From: Aestuariibius sp. HNIBRBA575
GTDB lineage: Bacteria; Pseudomonadota; Alphaproteobacteria; Rhodobacterales; Rhodobacteraceae
Reading direction: 5' to 3'
Length of the DNA stretch: 64,000 bases
Assembly (NCBI RefSeq): GCF_040932005.1
Contig: NZ_CP162414.1
Coordinates: 149,001-213,000 of the forward strand
In this document: piece by piece, positions 17,469 to 24,867 of the stretch
Layout: each line of letters begins with the position of its first letter
How positions within the stretch are numbered: position 1 is the stretch's first letter
Position numbers and translations under genes: made by a program
Notes under the pieces: generated by a model
What the model was told of the DNA's origin: nothing
Database searches by the model: none
What the model saw: only the letters and a program-made list of their open reading frames with translations

Positions 17469-19848
17469 TCGAAAACACCTTTAGCAAATCGCTGGGAGGG
17501 GTGCGGGCCAAACGGCGGGCGGGCCATAGCGCGGCCAAACCCGCAGCGACCAAGGAAAACAGCCCCAAACGCGCATAATCCCATGGAAAGAAATATATTG
17601 GCAACTTCCACCCAAAGGCGGCCACATTCACGACGCTCAGCAATGCCCATGCCAGTGTTAACCCCAGCGGTAGCGCAAAGAGGGCGGTCATAACGGCCAA
17701 TAACATCGCGCGGATCAGCTCTAGCCGTCCGAGCTGGCCGCGGGTTAGTCCCAGCGCCCAGACCGGTGCCAATTGGGGCAAACGCATCCCGGCCAAGGTC
17801 AGCAGGCTCATCAAAATGGCAAAGGCAGCCACAGCCAAGGTCAGCACGTTGAGCGCCCCGGTGACCGTAAATGTGCGTTCAAAAACCTTTAGGGAAAAAT
17901 CCTTGATCCCGGCTTGATCGATCATGTTGGTGTCAGCCAGCCCCGCATCACGTAAGGTTTGCATCAGGTCCGGCACATTTTCCGGGGGCAACCGCAACCC
18001 AAGCCTTGTGACGCGCACATTCGGGTAATGCGCCTCAAAGAGCGGCTCTGCGATCACGGCTTGGCCGATTGGGTTGCCGTAATCGCCATAAATTCCAACA
18101 ATCGGCAGAGACAGATCCGCACCCAGCGCAATGACATCCCCCAGTTTCAGTCCACCGCGACGCGACATTTGCTCATTTACAACAACACCTTGGCCTGAAA
18201 AGACCTGTTGCCAGGGATCGGCATTGGCCTGCAAAAACGTCCAATTCTGCGCATACGATTCATGCGCACGCGCGCCGTAAAGCTGGCTAGGCAATGCGGC
18301 GATATCGACCTCAGTGCGCAAGATCGGCAGGATTGCATCCACATGTGGCTCGACAATCGATAGCAACTGTTCGGCATGATCCGCATCATCCCCATAGACG
18401 TATAATTCTGACGTCAGCCTTTGATCCAGAAACCCAACAAATGTCAGCCGAAACGAAGACACCATCGTCGATACACCCACATTTGCCGCCATGGCCAATA
18501 ACAACGCCATCAATGCAAGCGATAAACCGGGCAATTGTTGCCGACTATCGGCCCAGAACCATTGCGGAATCACGTTTTTGGACAGGCGCGCGCCCAGCGA
18601 CAAGGCGCAGGATAAAACAATCGGCAACGCCAGCGCGGCCCCCAGCAACAGCGCCCCCAGCATGGCAAATCCAGCGACCAATCCAATGCTGAGCTGGCTG
18701 AGGATCGCAGCGATGGCCAACAGGGATAACGCGCCAACGATTTGGAACGATTTGGCGCTGTTTTGGTGCATGCTCCAGGCGCGGGGCCGGGCTGAGGCCA
18801 GCAATGGCATTTGGGCGATTTGCCATAATGCCTTGGCCGAAGCCAGCCCGGCACCCCCCAAGGCAATCCCCATCCCTGACAGCCACCAGCTGGGACGCAG
18901 GGCCAATGTGCCTGACACCGTCGCCCCATATAGACCCTGCAATGTGGCCGCTACATCCGGCAATAATGCCGCGGCGATTGCGTATCCCAACGCCACCCCA
19001 AACACCCCGCCGATCAGCGCAAAACAAGTGATTTCAAACATCAACAGCCCGATGAGCCTGCGCAGCGGAATGCCAAGCGCGCGCAACGTTCGGATCAAGC
19101 TGCGCCGTTGTTCAAAGGCCAACCCAATCGCGCCATGAACGATGAAAATGCCCACTGCAAATGCCAGCAGCCCAAAGGCCGTCAGGTTCAGATGAAACGA
19201 TTCCGTCAGCCGCGCGATATCGGACCCTGTCTGGACCTCTTGGATCGAAAGATCTGGGGTGATGGTCTGTAAATCCGGCTGCTTCATTGGCTGATCTGGA
19301 TGCAGCAAAAGGCGGCTAACTGCGTTCGGTTGGTTTAGCAGAATTTGGGCGGTGCCAATATCGGTGATCACCGTTCCGGGGGCCATGTTTTCATCTATGA
19401 TCATGTGAAATTGCGGCAGATCGATTTGTTCCAGCGCCGCCATGGTGCCAAACAAAATCCCCTGTCCGGTGATAAACCCCTGCAAATCCGGGCCTTGGTC
19501 CATATCAACGGGGCCCAGACCGCCGGGCGACGTCACCGGGTCCAGCCCCACCAATCGCACATTATTGAGCCGACCGTCCAATACCGGGCTGACCAGCCAC
19601 CCTGATCGACGCAGCGCGATGTAATCTGACTGGCGGATCACATCACCATCGCGCGGCAATATCTGTCTAAACTCAGCTTCTCCCAATGTGGCTGCGGCGG
19701 AATCATAGCTGGCTCTGGCTTCGGAATTGACGGCCTGCACACCCGACCACAAAGCCGTGGCCAATGTTAATCCGGCAAGAAGTGTGAACAATTGCAATCG
19801 GTTACGTTGCCAATGGGACATCAGCGCAAGCAATCCATAACGTGTCAT
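17458..19848 (-). CDS. FtsX-like ABC transporter permease
   Basis: A 796-residue inner-membrane protein with the two-module FtsX/MacB layout. There is an N-terminal helix at residues ~15-35, a large periplasmic domain, a block of helices around 215-330 (FHLNLTAFGLLAFAVGIFIVHGAIG), further helices near 370-440, a second periplasmic domain, and a C-terminal set ending in LAALWPARRLARTPPSDLLK, typical of this permease class. It overlaps both the upstream ATPase gene (ATGA) and the downstream attH-like gene. Permeases of this type usually extract or present lipids or lipoproteins rather than import small solutes. Confidence 0.9.
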   Translation of the reverse strand: MTRYGLLALMSHWQRNRLQLFTLLAGLTLATALWSGVQAVNSEARASYDSAAATLGEAEFRQILPRDGDVIRQSDYIALRRSGWLVSPVLDGRLNNVRLVGLDPVTSPGGLGPVDMDQGPDLQGFITGQGILFGTMAALEQIDLPQFHMIIDENMAPGTVITDIGTAQILLNQPNAVSRLLLHPDQPMKQPDLQTITPDLSIQEVQTGSDIARLTESFHLNLTAFGLLAFAVGIFIVHGAIGLAFEQRRSLIRTLRALGIPLRRLIGLLMFEITCFALIGGVFGVALGYAIAAALLPDVAATLQGLYGATVSGTLALRPSWWLSGMGIALGGAGLASAKALWQIAQMPLLASARPRAWSMHQNSAKSFQIVGALSLLAIAAILSQLSIGLVAGFAMLGALLLGAALALPIVLSCALSLGARLSKNVIPQWFWADSRQQLPGLSLALMALLLAMAANVGVSTMVSSFRLTFVGFLDQRLTSELYVYGDDADHAEQLLSIVEPHVDAILPILRTEVDIAALPSQLYGARAHESYAQNWTFLQANADPWQQVFSGQGVVVNEQMSRRGGLKLGDVIALGADLSLPIVGIYGDYGNPIGQAVIAEPLFEAHYPNVRVTRLGLRLPPENVPDLMQTLRDAGLADTNMIDQAGIKDFSLKVFERTFTVTGALNVLTLAVAAFAILMSLLTLAGMRLPQLAPVWALGLTRGQLGRLELIRAMLLAVMTALFALPLGLTLAWALLSVVNVAAFGWKLPIYFFPWDYARLGLFSLVAAGLAALWPARRLARTPPSDLLKVFSNER

Positions 19849-20501
19849 GCGATTTGACCCCGTCGCAGATGCAGGCGACGTTCCATTTGCGCAGCGACCC
19901 GTTCGGAATGGGTGACCATCAACAGGGACGCGCCGCTTTCTTTCAGAAGTTCAAGCATCAATCCCAACACATCATCCGTAGTGGTTTCATCCAGATTGCC
20001 GGTTGGTTCATCGGCCAGAATAAGGCCCGGCTTGGCCGCCAAAGTACGGGCAATGGCAACACGTTGCTGTTGGCCGCCGGACAATTGTTCAGGGTATTTA
20101 TCCATCTGTTCCTGCAGACCCATTTTTGCTGACAAAGCCGCCACAAATTGCGGATCATAGCGATTGGCAAGACGCGCCTGAAACGCAATATTGGCAGATA
20201 CGGTTAGCGACGGGATTAGGTTAAACTGTTGAAATATAACGCCAACATGCATGCGTCGCATTTCAGACCGTTCAGCGTCACTCATCTGGGTCAACTCTTG
20301 GCCTTTTAGGGTGATCGACCCCTGATCAGGTTGATCTAACCCGCCCACCAAATGCAAAAGCGTGCTTTTCCCGCTGCCGGATTCACCGGTCAATGCCAGC
20401 GTTTCACCAGCGGTCATTTGCAGGGAAATCCCATCCAGAACTTTGATGGGACCTGTGGGGCCGTCAAACGATTTAAAGAGATCACGCACAACCAAAAGCA
20501 T
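19845..20501 (-). CDS. ABC transporter ATP-binding protein (LolD/MacB type)
   Basis: A cytoplasmic ATPase of about 218 residues that powers the FtsX-like permease. Walker A is GESGSGKST (about residues 38-46), the signature is LSGGQQQRVAIAR, and Walker B is LILADEPTGNLDE, the usual form for LolD/MacB-type exporters. I chose ATG at 20501; a TTG four codons earlier is also open, and no strong ribosome site decides between them. It overlaps the permease by 4 bases and follows the 140-residue hypothetical gene after about 33 bases. Confidence 0.9.
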   Translation of the reverse strand: MLLVVRDLFKSFDGPTGPIKVLDGISLQMTAGETLALTGESGSGKSTLLHLVGGLDQPDQGSITLKGQELTQMSDAERSEMRRMHVGVIFQQFNLIPSLTVSANIAFQARLANRYDPQFVAALSAKMGLQEQMDKYPEQLSGGQQQRVAIARTLAAKPGLILADEPTGNLDETTTDDVLGLMLELLKESGASLLMVTHSERVAAQMERRLHLRRGQIA

Positions 20502-20534
20502 ATGTTCACCCAAAGCGCCGCCGTTTTGGCGGGC

Positions 20535-20957
20535 TCATTCCTTGTCTTGATGTTCCATTTCGGTTTCAACAACAGCGGATTTTTGTGCACTGCGTTCTGG
20601 CCGTCGCACCATCATAAATGGCCCATACCAGCCTCTGATCCGGCGAAAATGCCATCGCCCTTCGATCCGACTTAGGGCACGGTTGACCATCCCATCATAA
20701 AACGGTGAATCATCTTCATCAAAGTCGGTATATGTCTTTAGAAAACTGACCTCTAACCCATCGCGGCTGCCGGAAATGGCAGACAAAAGATCCCCGTTAA
20801 TGTCGGATCGAAACGTGTTGGGTTCCATGATTTCGCCCGTAACCAAACCAGCCGTTTCCTGCAATACGGCCTCAAATACAACGCGCGGGGCGGCGGCATT
20901 TGTGTAGCCGAAATAGCCGGACCAACGCCCTGTTAGGCTGGTGTATTGGCGATCCAC
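20535..20957 (-). CDS. Conserved hypothetical protein, 140 aa
   Basis: No recognised family. It is soluble, without signal peptide or membrane helix. The first half (LTGRWSGYFGYTNAAAPRVVFEAVLQE) reads like a small beta-barrel, and the middle is acidic (TDFDEDDSPFYDG). The C-terminal ~25 residues are charged and probably disordered. The ATG lies 4 bases after the LacI-type regulator stop, and the gene is followed by the ABC ATPase, so it is probably part of one operon with them. A lipocalin-like or ligand-binding role is possible but not supported beyond pattern. Confidence 0.6.
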   Translation of the reverse strand: MDRQYTSLTGRWSGYFGYTNAAAPRVVFEAVLQETAGLVTGEIMEPNTFRSDINGDLLSAISGSRDGLEVSFLKTYTDFDEDDSPFYDGMVNRALSRIEGRWHFRRIRGWYGPFMMVRRPERSAQKSAVVETEMEHQDKE

Positions 20958-20961
20958 GGGG

Positions 20962-21987
20962 TCAGCCTCGTCTTAGGGTGTCGCCAAATTCAATTTTTGG
21001 ACTGAGCTCAATCAAGACCGGTTCGTCGCTTGCATTGTCTTCTTGGCGGGCGGCAATGATTTCGGCGGCTTTTTGGCCAATTTCGCGTCGACAGGCATCC
21101 ATTGTTGCCAATTTGCGCGGCAGCCCTTGCAGCAATTCGACACCGTTAAACCCAGCAAGCCCGATTTGCCCCGGAATATCGATGCCTTTTTCCAGCAGAT
21201 ACAGCAGGCCGCCAGCGCCGATCATGTCATTGGAAAAATACAGAAAATCGATATCTGGCGTGCGGTTAAGCATGGCTTCGGTCATCTCGCGCCCTTTGGC
21301 CAATGCCGACCCGCCGGAATAAAATTCTTGATCCGCGATTTCGACGCCCTCTTTGCCCAGCGTGCGGGTGAAACCTTCGAACCGTTTGCGGGCCCGGTGA
21401 TCAAGCGGCATTTTGGTTCCCAAAAACCCGATCCGCCGAAACCCTGCTGCCAGGATCTCTTCGGCCATTTTGCGGCCCGCGCGTCGGTGAGAAATCCCAA
21501 CACATGTGTCGATCGGATCACCATCGACATCCATGATTTCAACCACAGGAATGCCCGCCTGTGACAGCATCGCACGTGATGCATCCGAATGTTCAAGCCC
21601 CGCAATGATCACCCCGGATGGACGCCATGACAGCATTTCAAACAGGACTTTCTCTTCTTTTTCGGGGCTATAATCGGTCACCCCGACAACGGGCTGCAAT
21701 TCGGTGTCATCCAACGTTTCGGAAATCCCAGCCAGTACTTCGGGGAAAACCATATTGCCCAATGAGGGGATGATCACCGCTACCAGATTGACCCGCTGCG
21801 ACGCCAATGCGCCCGCGATTTTGTTGGGCACATATCCAAGCGTTTTTGCAGCGGTTTGGACCCGTTTGCGGGTGGCTTCGCTTACGTCGCCTTTGTTGCG
21901 CAACACGCGGCTGACCGTCATTTCACTAACGCCAGAGGCTTCGGATACATCACGCAATGTCAGCGGCCGTTTCGGTGGTTTTGTCAC
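20962..21987 (-). CDS. LacI family transcriptional regulator, GntR-like
   Basis: A 341-residue regulator: LacI HTH at residues ~10-30 (TLRDVSEASGVSEMTVSRVL), hinge YVPNKIAGALASQR, and a periplasmic-binding-like sensor domain. MLSWRPSGVIIAG and QAGIPVVEIMD resemble the gluconate repressor GntR more than sugar-specific LacI members. Its ATG is 34 bases from a perfect GntR-type half-site, ATGTTACC at 22021-22028, so autoregulation is possible. No gluconate genes are adjacent; downstream genes are the 140-aa protein and the Att-like ABC system. The ligand is therefore uncertain. Confidence 0.88.
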   Translation of the reverse strand: MTKPPKRPLTLRDVSEASGVSEMTVSRVLRNKGDVSEATRKRVQTAAKTLGYVPNKIAGALASQRVNLVAVIIPSLGNMVFPEVLAGISETLDDTELQPVVGVTDYSPEKEEKVLFEMLSWRPSGVIIAGLEHSDASRAMLSQAGIPVVEIMDVDGDPIDTCVGISHRRAGRKMAEEILAAGFRRIGFLGTKMPLDHRARKRFEGFTRTLGKEGVEIADQEFYSGGSALAKGREMTEAMLNRTPDIDFLYFSNDMIGAGGLLYLLEKGIDIPGQIGLAGFNGVELLQGLPRKLATMDACRREIGQKAAEIIAARQEDNASDEPVLIELSPKIEFGDTLRRG

Positions 21988-22217
21988 GATAGAAGCATCC
22001 TGATTTGGTCCTTTGTAAAAATGTTACCTCTATCAGTGACCCGTGTCCAAGCTGAATGCTACCATGTGCCGCTCTGGGGGCTTAATTTGACGTAGAAAGA
22101 CGTGGTCTTGGTGGGTTTCACGACAGGCACACGCCTTTTGCGGGATTTGCATCGGATCAGTGCTGCGCTAGTATTGTCCATCGCGCCTTAACGCGACCTT
22201 AAAACAAAGCGAGCGAT

Positions 22218-23183
22218 GTGTTCCCTGAAAATGACCATGACATGAATGACTTAGCGCGACATGTGTCCCAGAAACTGGGCGATGTTCTGGACCTGTCCAG
22301 CCTCAGTGCGATCCCCGTTGGCGCCTTTAAAACGGTGGTGGCGGACGCAACGATGCCATTTCAGATCAAAGGCAAACACGCAAAAGACGACGTTGTGCTG
22401 CTTGTGTCAAATTCAGACTTTGATGGGGTGGTTGAGGATGACATCGCCATGGCCCAATCGGTGCGCGACATTGTGGACGGGGAAACAGGCGCGCAAATCG
22501 TTCGCCCCAAACTGAGCGGTAAGTGGGGAACGCAATCATATGCCGTATTTGAGCGGCATCATGCATTTTCACAAAATAGGGCGCTGGCGACGTTTCAAAA
22601 GGTGATGATCGCTCCGGTTTTGCGCGATTGGTGTGCTCAGCTCGCCTTGCAAACCAAACAGCATTGGGCCGACGATGACGCCTATGATCGTAGGTTTCGG
22701 GCCCCATTACGCCATTTGGTACAAGATCACGATTGCCCCAGCGCCCTCAGGCGTTTTGCCGAAAACCGTCTTGCAAATACGCGTACGGATCAATGGACCT
22801 GCATAGAGCATGGCGATTTATGGCTCGGAAATGTTTTGCTCACTCGGAAATTTCCTAACCCTTTTGCACCTTCTGATTTCAACATCAGAGTGATCGACTG
22901 GCGCGGTGCCAATGTTCAGGGTTACCCCGGCGCGGATATCGTCCGGTTTGTCAGGTCGCTTTGTGGGCGACCGGGGCGGCTCAGGTCCAAATGGGTGGGG
23001 CAAATATTGGGTCAATATCGCGCGACCTTGGAAATGACACCGACCGACATGGCGGAAAATGTTGCGCTCAGCCTTGGGGTGCTTGGCCAGGACTTGGGTT
23101 GTTTCCCGCGTGATCGATATTGTGACATGCGCCGAGATACGACAGGTTTTCTAAGATCCCAAGGCATGTTGGGTGACATCTGA
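22218..23183 (+). CDS. Aminoglycoside phosphotransferase-fold kinase-like protein
   Basis: About 321 residues. The C-terminal half has the APH/choline-kinase catalytic pattern: CIEHGDLWLGNVLL (catalytic Asp, metal Asn; about residues 194-207) and IRVIDWRGANVQGYPGADIVRF (metal Asp). The N-terminal lobe is divergent. The substrate is unknown; resistance function should not be assumed. The start is uncertain: the GTG at 22218 or the ATG at 22242 (MNDLARHVSQKLG), neither with a strong ribosome site. It is the last gene before tRNA-Arg and has no operon partner. Confidence 0.65.
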   Translation: MFPENDHDMNDLARHVSQKLGDVLDLSSLSAIPVGAFKTVVADATMPFQIKGKHAKDDVVLLVSNSDFDGVVEDDIAMAQSVRDIVDGETGAQIVRPKLSGKWGTQSYAVFERHHAFSQNRALATFQKVMIAPVLRDWCAQLALQTKQHWADDDAYDRRFRAPLRHLVQDHDCPSALRRFAENRLANTRTDQWTCIEHGDLWLGNVLLTRKFPNPFAPSDFNIRVIDWRGANVQGYPGADIVRFVRSLCGRPGRLRSKWVGQILGQYRATLEMTPTDMAENVALSLGVLGQDLGCFPRDRYCDMRRDTTGFLRSQGMLGDI

Positions 23184-23310
23184 CGAAATTCAAAACATCG
23201 AAATTGAACGCGATCGGTCTGTGAGGCCGACCGTTTCGCAGCAAAATGGTTTTGCCCCCTAAATTCAGCCCTTTGCAATAGCGGCACGATCCCACATAAA
23301 TCAAACCGAT

Positions 23311-23387
23311 GGCCCCGTGGCTCAACTGGATAGAGCAGCCCCCTCCTAAGGGGCAGGTTGCAGGTTCGAATCCTGCCGGGGTCACCA
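23311..23387 (+). tRNA. tRNA-Arg (anticodon CCT)
   Basis: A full cloverleaf can be read: acceptor GGCCCCG with CGGGGTC, D-arm around CTCAACTGGATAGAGC, anticodon stem GCCCC/GGGGC with loop CTCCTAA (anticodon CCT), T-arm GCAGGTTCGAATCCTGC, discriminator A and encoded CCA. It is the integration target of the downstream island: its last 43 bases before the discriminator are repeated at 43318-43360. The gene remains intact at the left junction, with its extreme 3' end probably contributed by the element. Confidence 0.96.
23341..23383 (+). repeat. attL: 43-bp direct repeat within tRNA-Arg
   Basis: Begins CCCTCCTAAGG and ends CCGGGGTC; identical to 43318-43360. It covers the anticodon loop to the acceptor 3' strand of tRNA-Arg, a usual attachment region for tyrosine integrases. 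Downstream of it the sequence CCAAAA also recurs after one mismatch. Confidence 0.92.
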
Positions 23388-23490
23388 AAAACACTTGAAA
23401 AATATGGCTTATTTACAGGGCGTTGTGCAAGAGCGTGCAGAAAGTCCCGTGAGCTTTCGTGCCGAATTCTGCTGAAACGGCAGAAATCTC

Positions 23491-23509
23491 GTACAAAACC
23501 TGTACAAAA
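23491..23509 (+). repeat. Left-end GTACAAAA repeats, candidate integrase arm sites
   Basis: GTACAAAA at 23491-23498 and 23502-23509, one helical turn (11 bp) apart, 108 bases inside the left att repeat. Related GTACAAAC copies occur near the right end (43239-43272). Pairs of short repeats inside both element ends are typical of arm-type binding sites for lambda-like integrases. No binding evidence is available. Confidence 0.45.
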
Positions 23510-23542
23510 TTCGCACGTACTTGCGCACTTTGGGGCCTTCCG

Positions 23543-24397
23543 ATGAGCTGGCGGGTTGCGAACACATGCGCGGAACGGAAGTTTGGTAGCGCAACGCGCA
23601 AGCAGATCATCATGTTCTTGGCGGATAAGGCGAGTGATGATGGCTCAGGCATCTGGTGTTCCAAGGGAACGATTCAGCGGCACACCGAACTTGGGGAGAC
23701 CACCGTCAAGCGAACCGTGCGCGCGTTCCTGAAAGAAGGCATACTGGTCGAGACCGGCGCGCGAACCTGCAAGAACGGATTCACGGTCGTTTACCGGATC
23801 GATCTGACCAAAGTCGAGGCGCTGGAACCCACGCTTGAACCCGAGATTGAGACGGGGTCCACAGTGGCCCCCGTCCAGACAGGACCCGGTACGGGGGCCA
23901 CTGTGGCCGGGGTACCGGGGCCACCACGGCCCCCAAACCATCCTAAAACCATCCAAAAACCACCTACGCGCAGGCGTGAGGCGGCGGCGGATGAAGAAGC
24001 TGAGAAGATTCTGGCAGCATATCCGCCCGACCGATTGCGGGGCAAAGCGGCATGCCTTGCCCAGATCGAAGAGGCCATGAAGGAAGGGATCGCACCGGAG
24101 GAATTGCTGCAAGCCGTCCAAGCCTACGGCACCGACAGCGCAGGCTTCACCCGCTCCAAGGTCTGTTTTTCCGACAACTGGTTTCAGTCGCGGCGCTGGC
24201 AGGCCTATGTCGAGAAGCAGGCTGAAGATCGGGAGAGGGCGGCGGCGCTCGAAGCCAACCATCATCAGCGGCTGGCCTGCTGGATCAGTGATCGCAGCCC
24301 GATGTGCAAACACATCACGGCCAAACAGATCGACGGATTGCTCGCCTCAAATCTGGTGACAGAGGCCCAAATCCAAGCCGCAGGCCTCAGATCATGA
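23543..24397 (+). CDS. Winged-helix (HTH) protein of mobilizable element
   Basis: A 284-residue protein. Residues ~15-80 (SATRKQIIMFLADKASDDG, then CSKGTIQRHTELGETTVKRTVRAFLKEG) form a winged HTH of the kind seen in replication-initiator or regulator proteins next to mob genes of integrative elements. A proline- and threonine-rich linker follows, and a C-terminal helical domain (RLRGKAACLAQIEEAMKEG onward). The reading frame is open further upstream; this ATG is chosen because the conserved part starts just after it, but its ribosome site is weak. It overlaps mobC by ATGA. Role in element replication, oriT processing or gene control is inference. Confidence 0.65.
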   Translation: MSWRVANTCAERKFGSATRKQIIMFLADKASDDGSGIWCSKGTIQRHTELGETTVKRTVRAFLKEGILVETGARTCKNGFTVVYRIDLTKVEALEPTLEPEIETGSTVAPVQTGPGTGATVAGVPGPPRPPNHPKTIQKPPTRRREAAADEEAEKILAAYPPDRLRGKAACLAQIEEAMKEGIAPEELLQAVQAYGTDSAGFTRSKVCFSDNWFQSRRWQAYVEKQAEDRERAAALEANHHQRLACWISDRSPMCKHITAKQIDGLLASNLVTEAQIQAAGLRS

Positions 24398-24867
24398 CTG
24401 CCACCGATCCCACCGAAGCGCAAACAGCAAGGCGACCCATGTCATACGCTGGCGCTGCTGACACGGGACCTTGCGAGGGGCGGCACGCCTCCCCTTCGAA
24501 CCCCACCGGCGCGGGAAAAGCCCGCACCAAAGAGCCGCTGACCGAGACTTTCGTCTTTCGGTGCAGCGCCGCAGAGAAGGCCCAGTTGCGTGCCAAGGCC
24601 GAGGCCGCTGGCCTGCCTGCCGCGACCCTGCTGCGCGAGGCACTAGGTCTGACCGAGGCCCGCCGTCGCAAGCCCATCCCCCGCGTCGATCCGGCGCTCG
24701 TGTTGGCCGTTGGGCGCATCGGCGGCAATCTCAACCAGATCGCCCGCTGGCTGAACCGCGCGATGCTGGCGGGCCGCGTCGACCTCGACGCGCTCACTGT
24801 CGCCCGCCGCTTGCTGACCATCGAGCGCCAGCTTGCCCAGATCGTCGAGGCCGCCCGCCGATGCTGA
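24394..24867 (+). CDS. mobC: Mobilization relaxosome protein MobC
   Basis: A 157-residue accessory protein that binds oriT and helps the relaxase. The C-terminal ~110 residues match MobC: TETFVFRCSAAEKAQLRAKA (a ribbon-helix-helix-like beginning), the conserved VGRIGGNLNQIARWLN, and LTIERQLAQIVEAAR at the end. The first ~45 residues look disordered. The ATG sits in ATGA with the HTH-gene stop, and its own stop overlaps the relaxase start, so the three are translationally coupled. A longer upstream reading exists but would lie in the HTH gene. Confidence 0.85.
   Translation: MTATDPTEAQTARRPMSYAGAADTGPCEGRHASPSNPTGAGKARTKEPLTETFVFRCSAAEKAQLRAKAEAAGLPAATLLREALGLTEARRRKPIPRVDPALVLAVGRIGGNLNQIARWLNRAMLAGRVDLDALTVARRLLTIERQLAQIVEAARRC

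Noticed and set aside
22818..22860. Aminoglycoside resistance function for the APH-fold protein
   Set aside because: Only the general kinase fold is visible; many such proteins phosphorylate metabolites.
23068..23394. ORF running through tRNA-Arg on the minus strand
   Set aside because: The peptide around the tRNA (AGFEPATCPLGG) is the known translation artefact of tRNA genes; no independent support.
23459..23542. Longer start for the winged-helix gene of the island
   Set aside because: The extra 28 residues contain the GTACAAAA repeats and show no conserved pattern.
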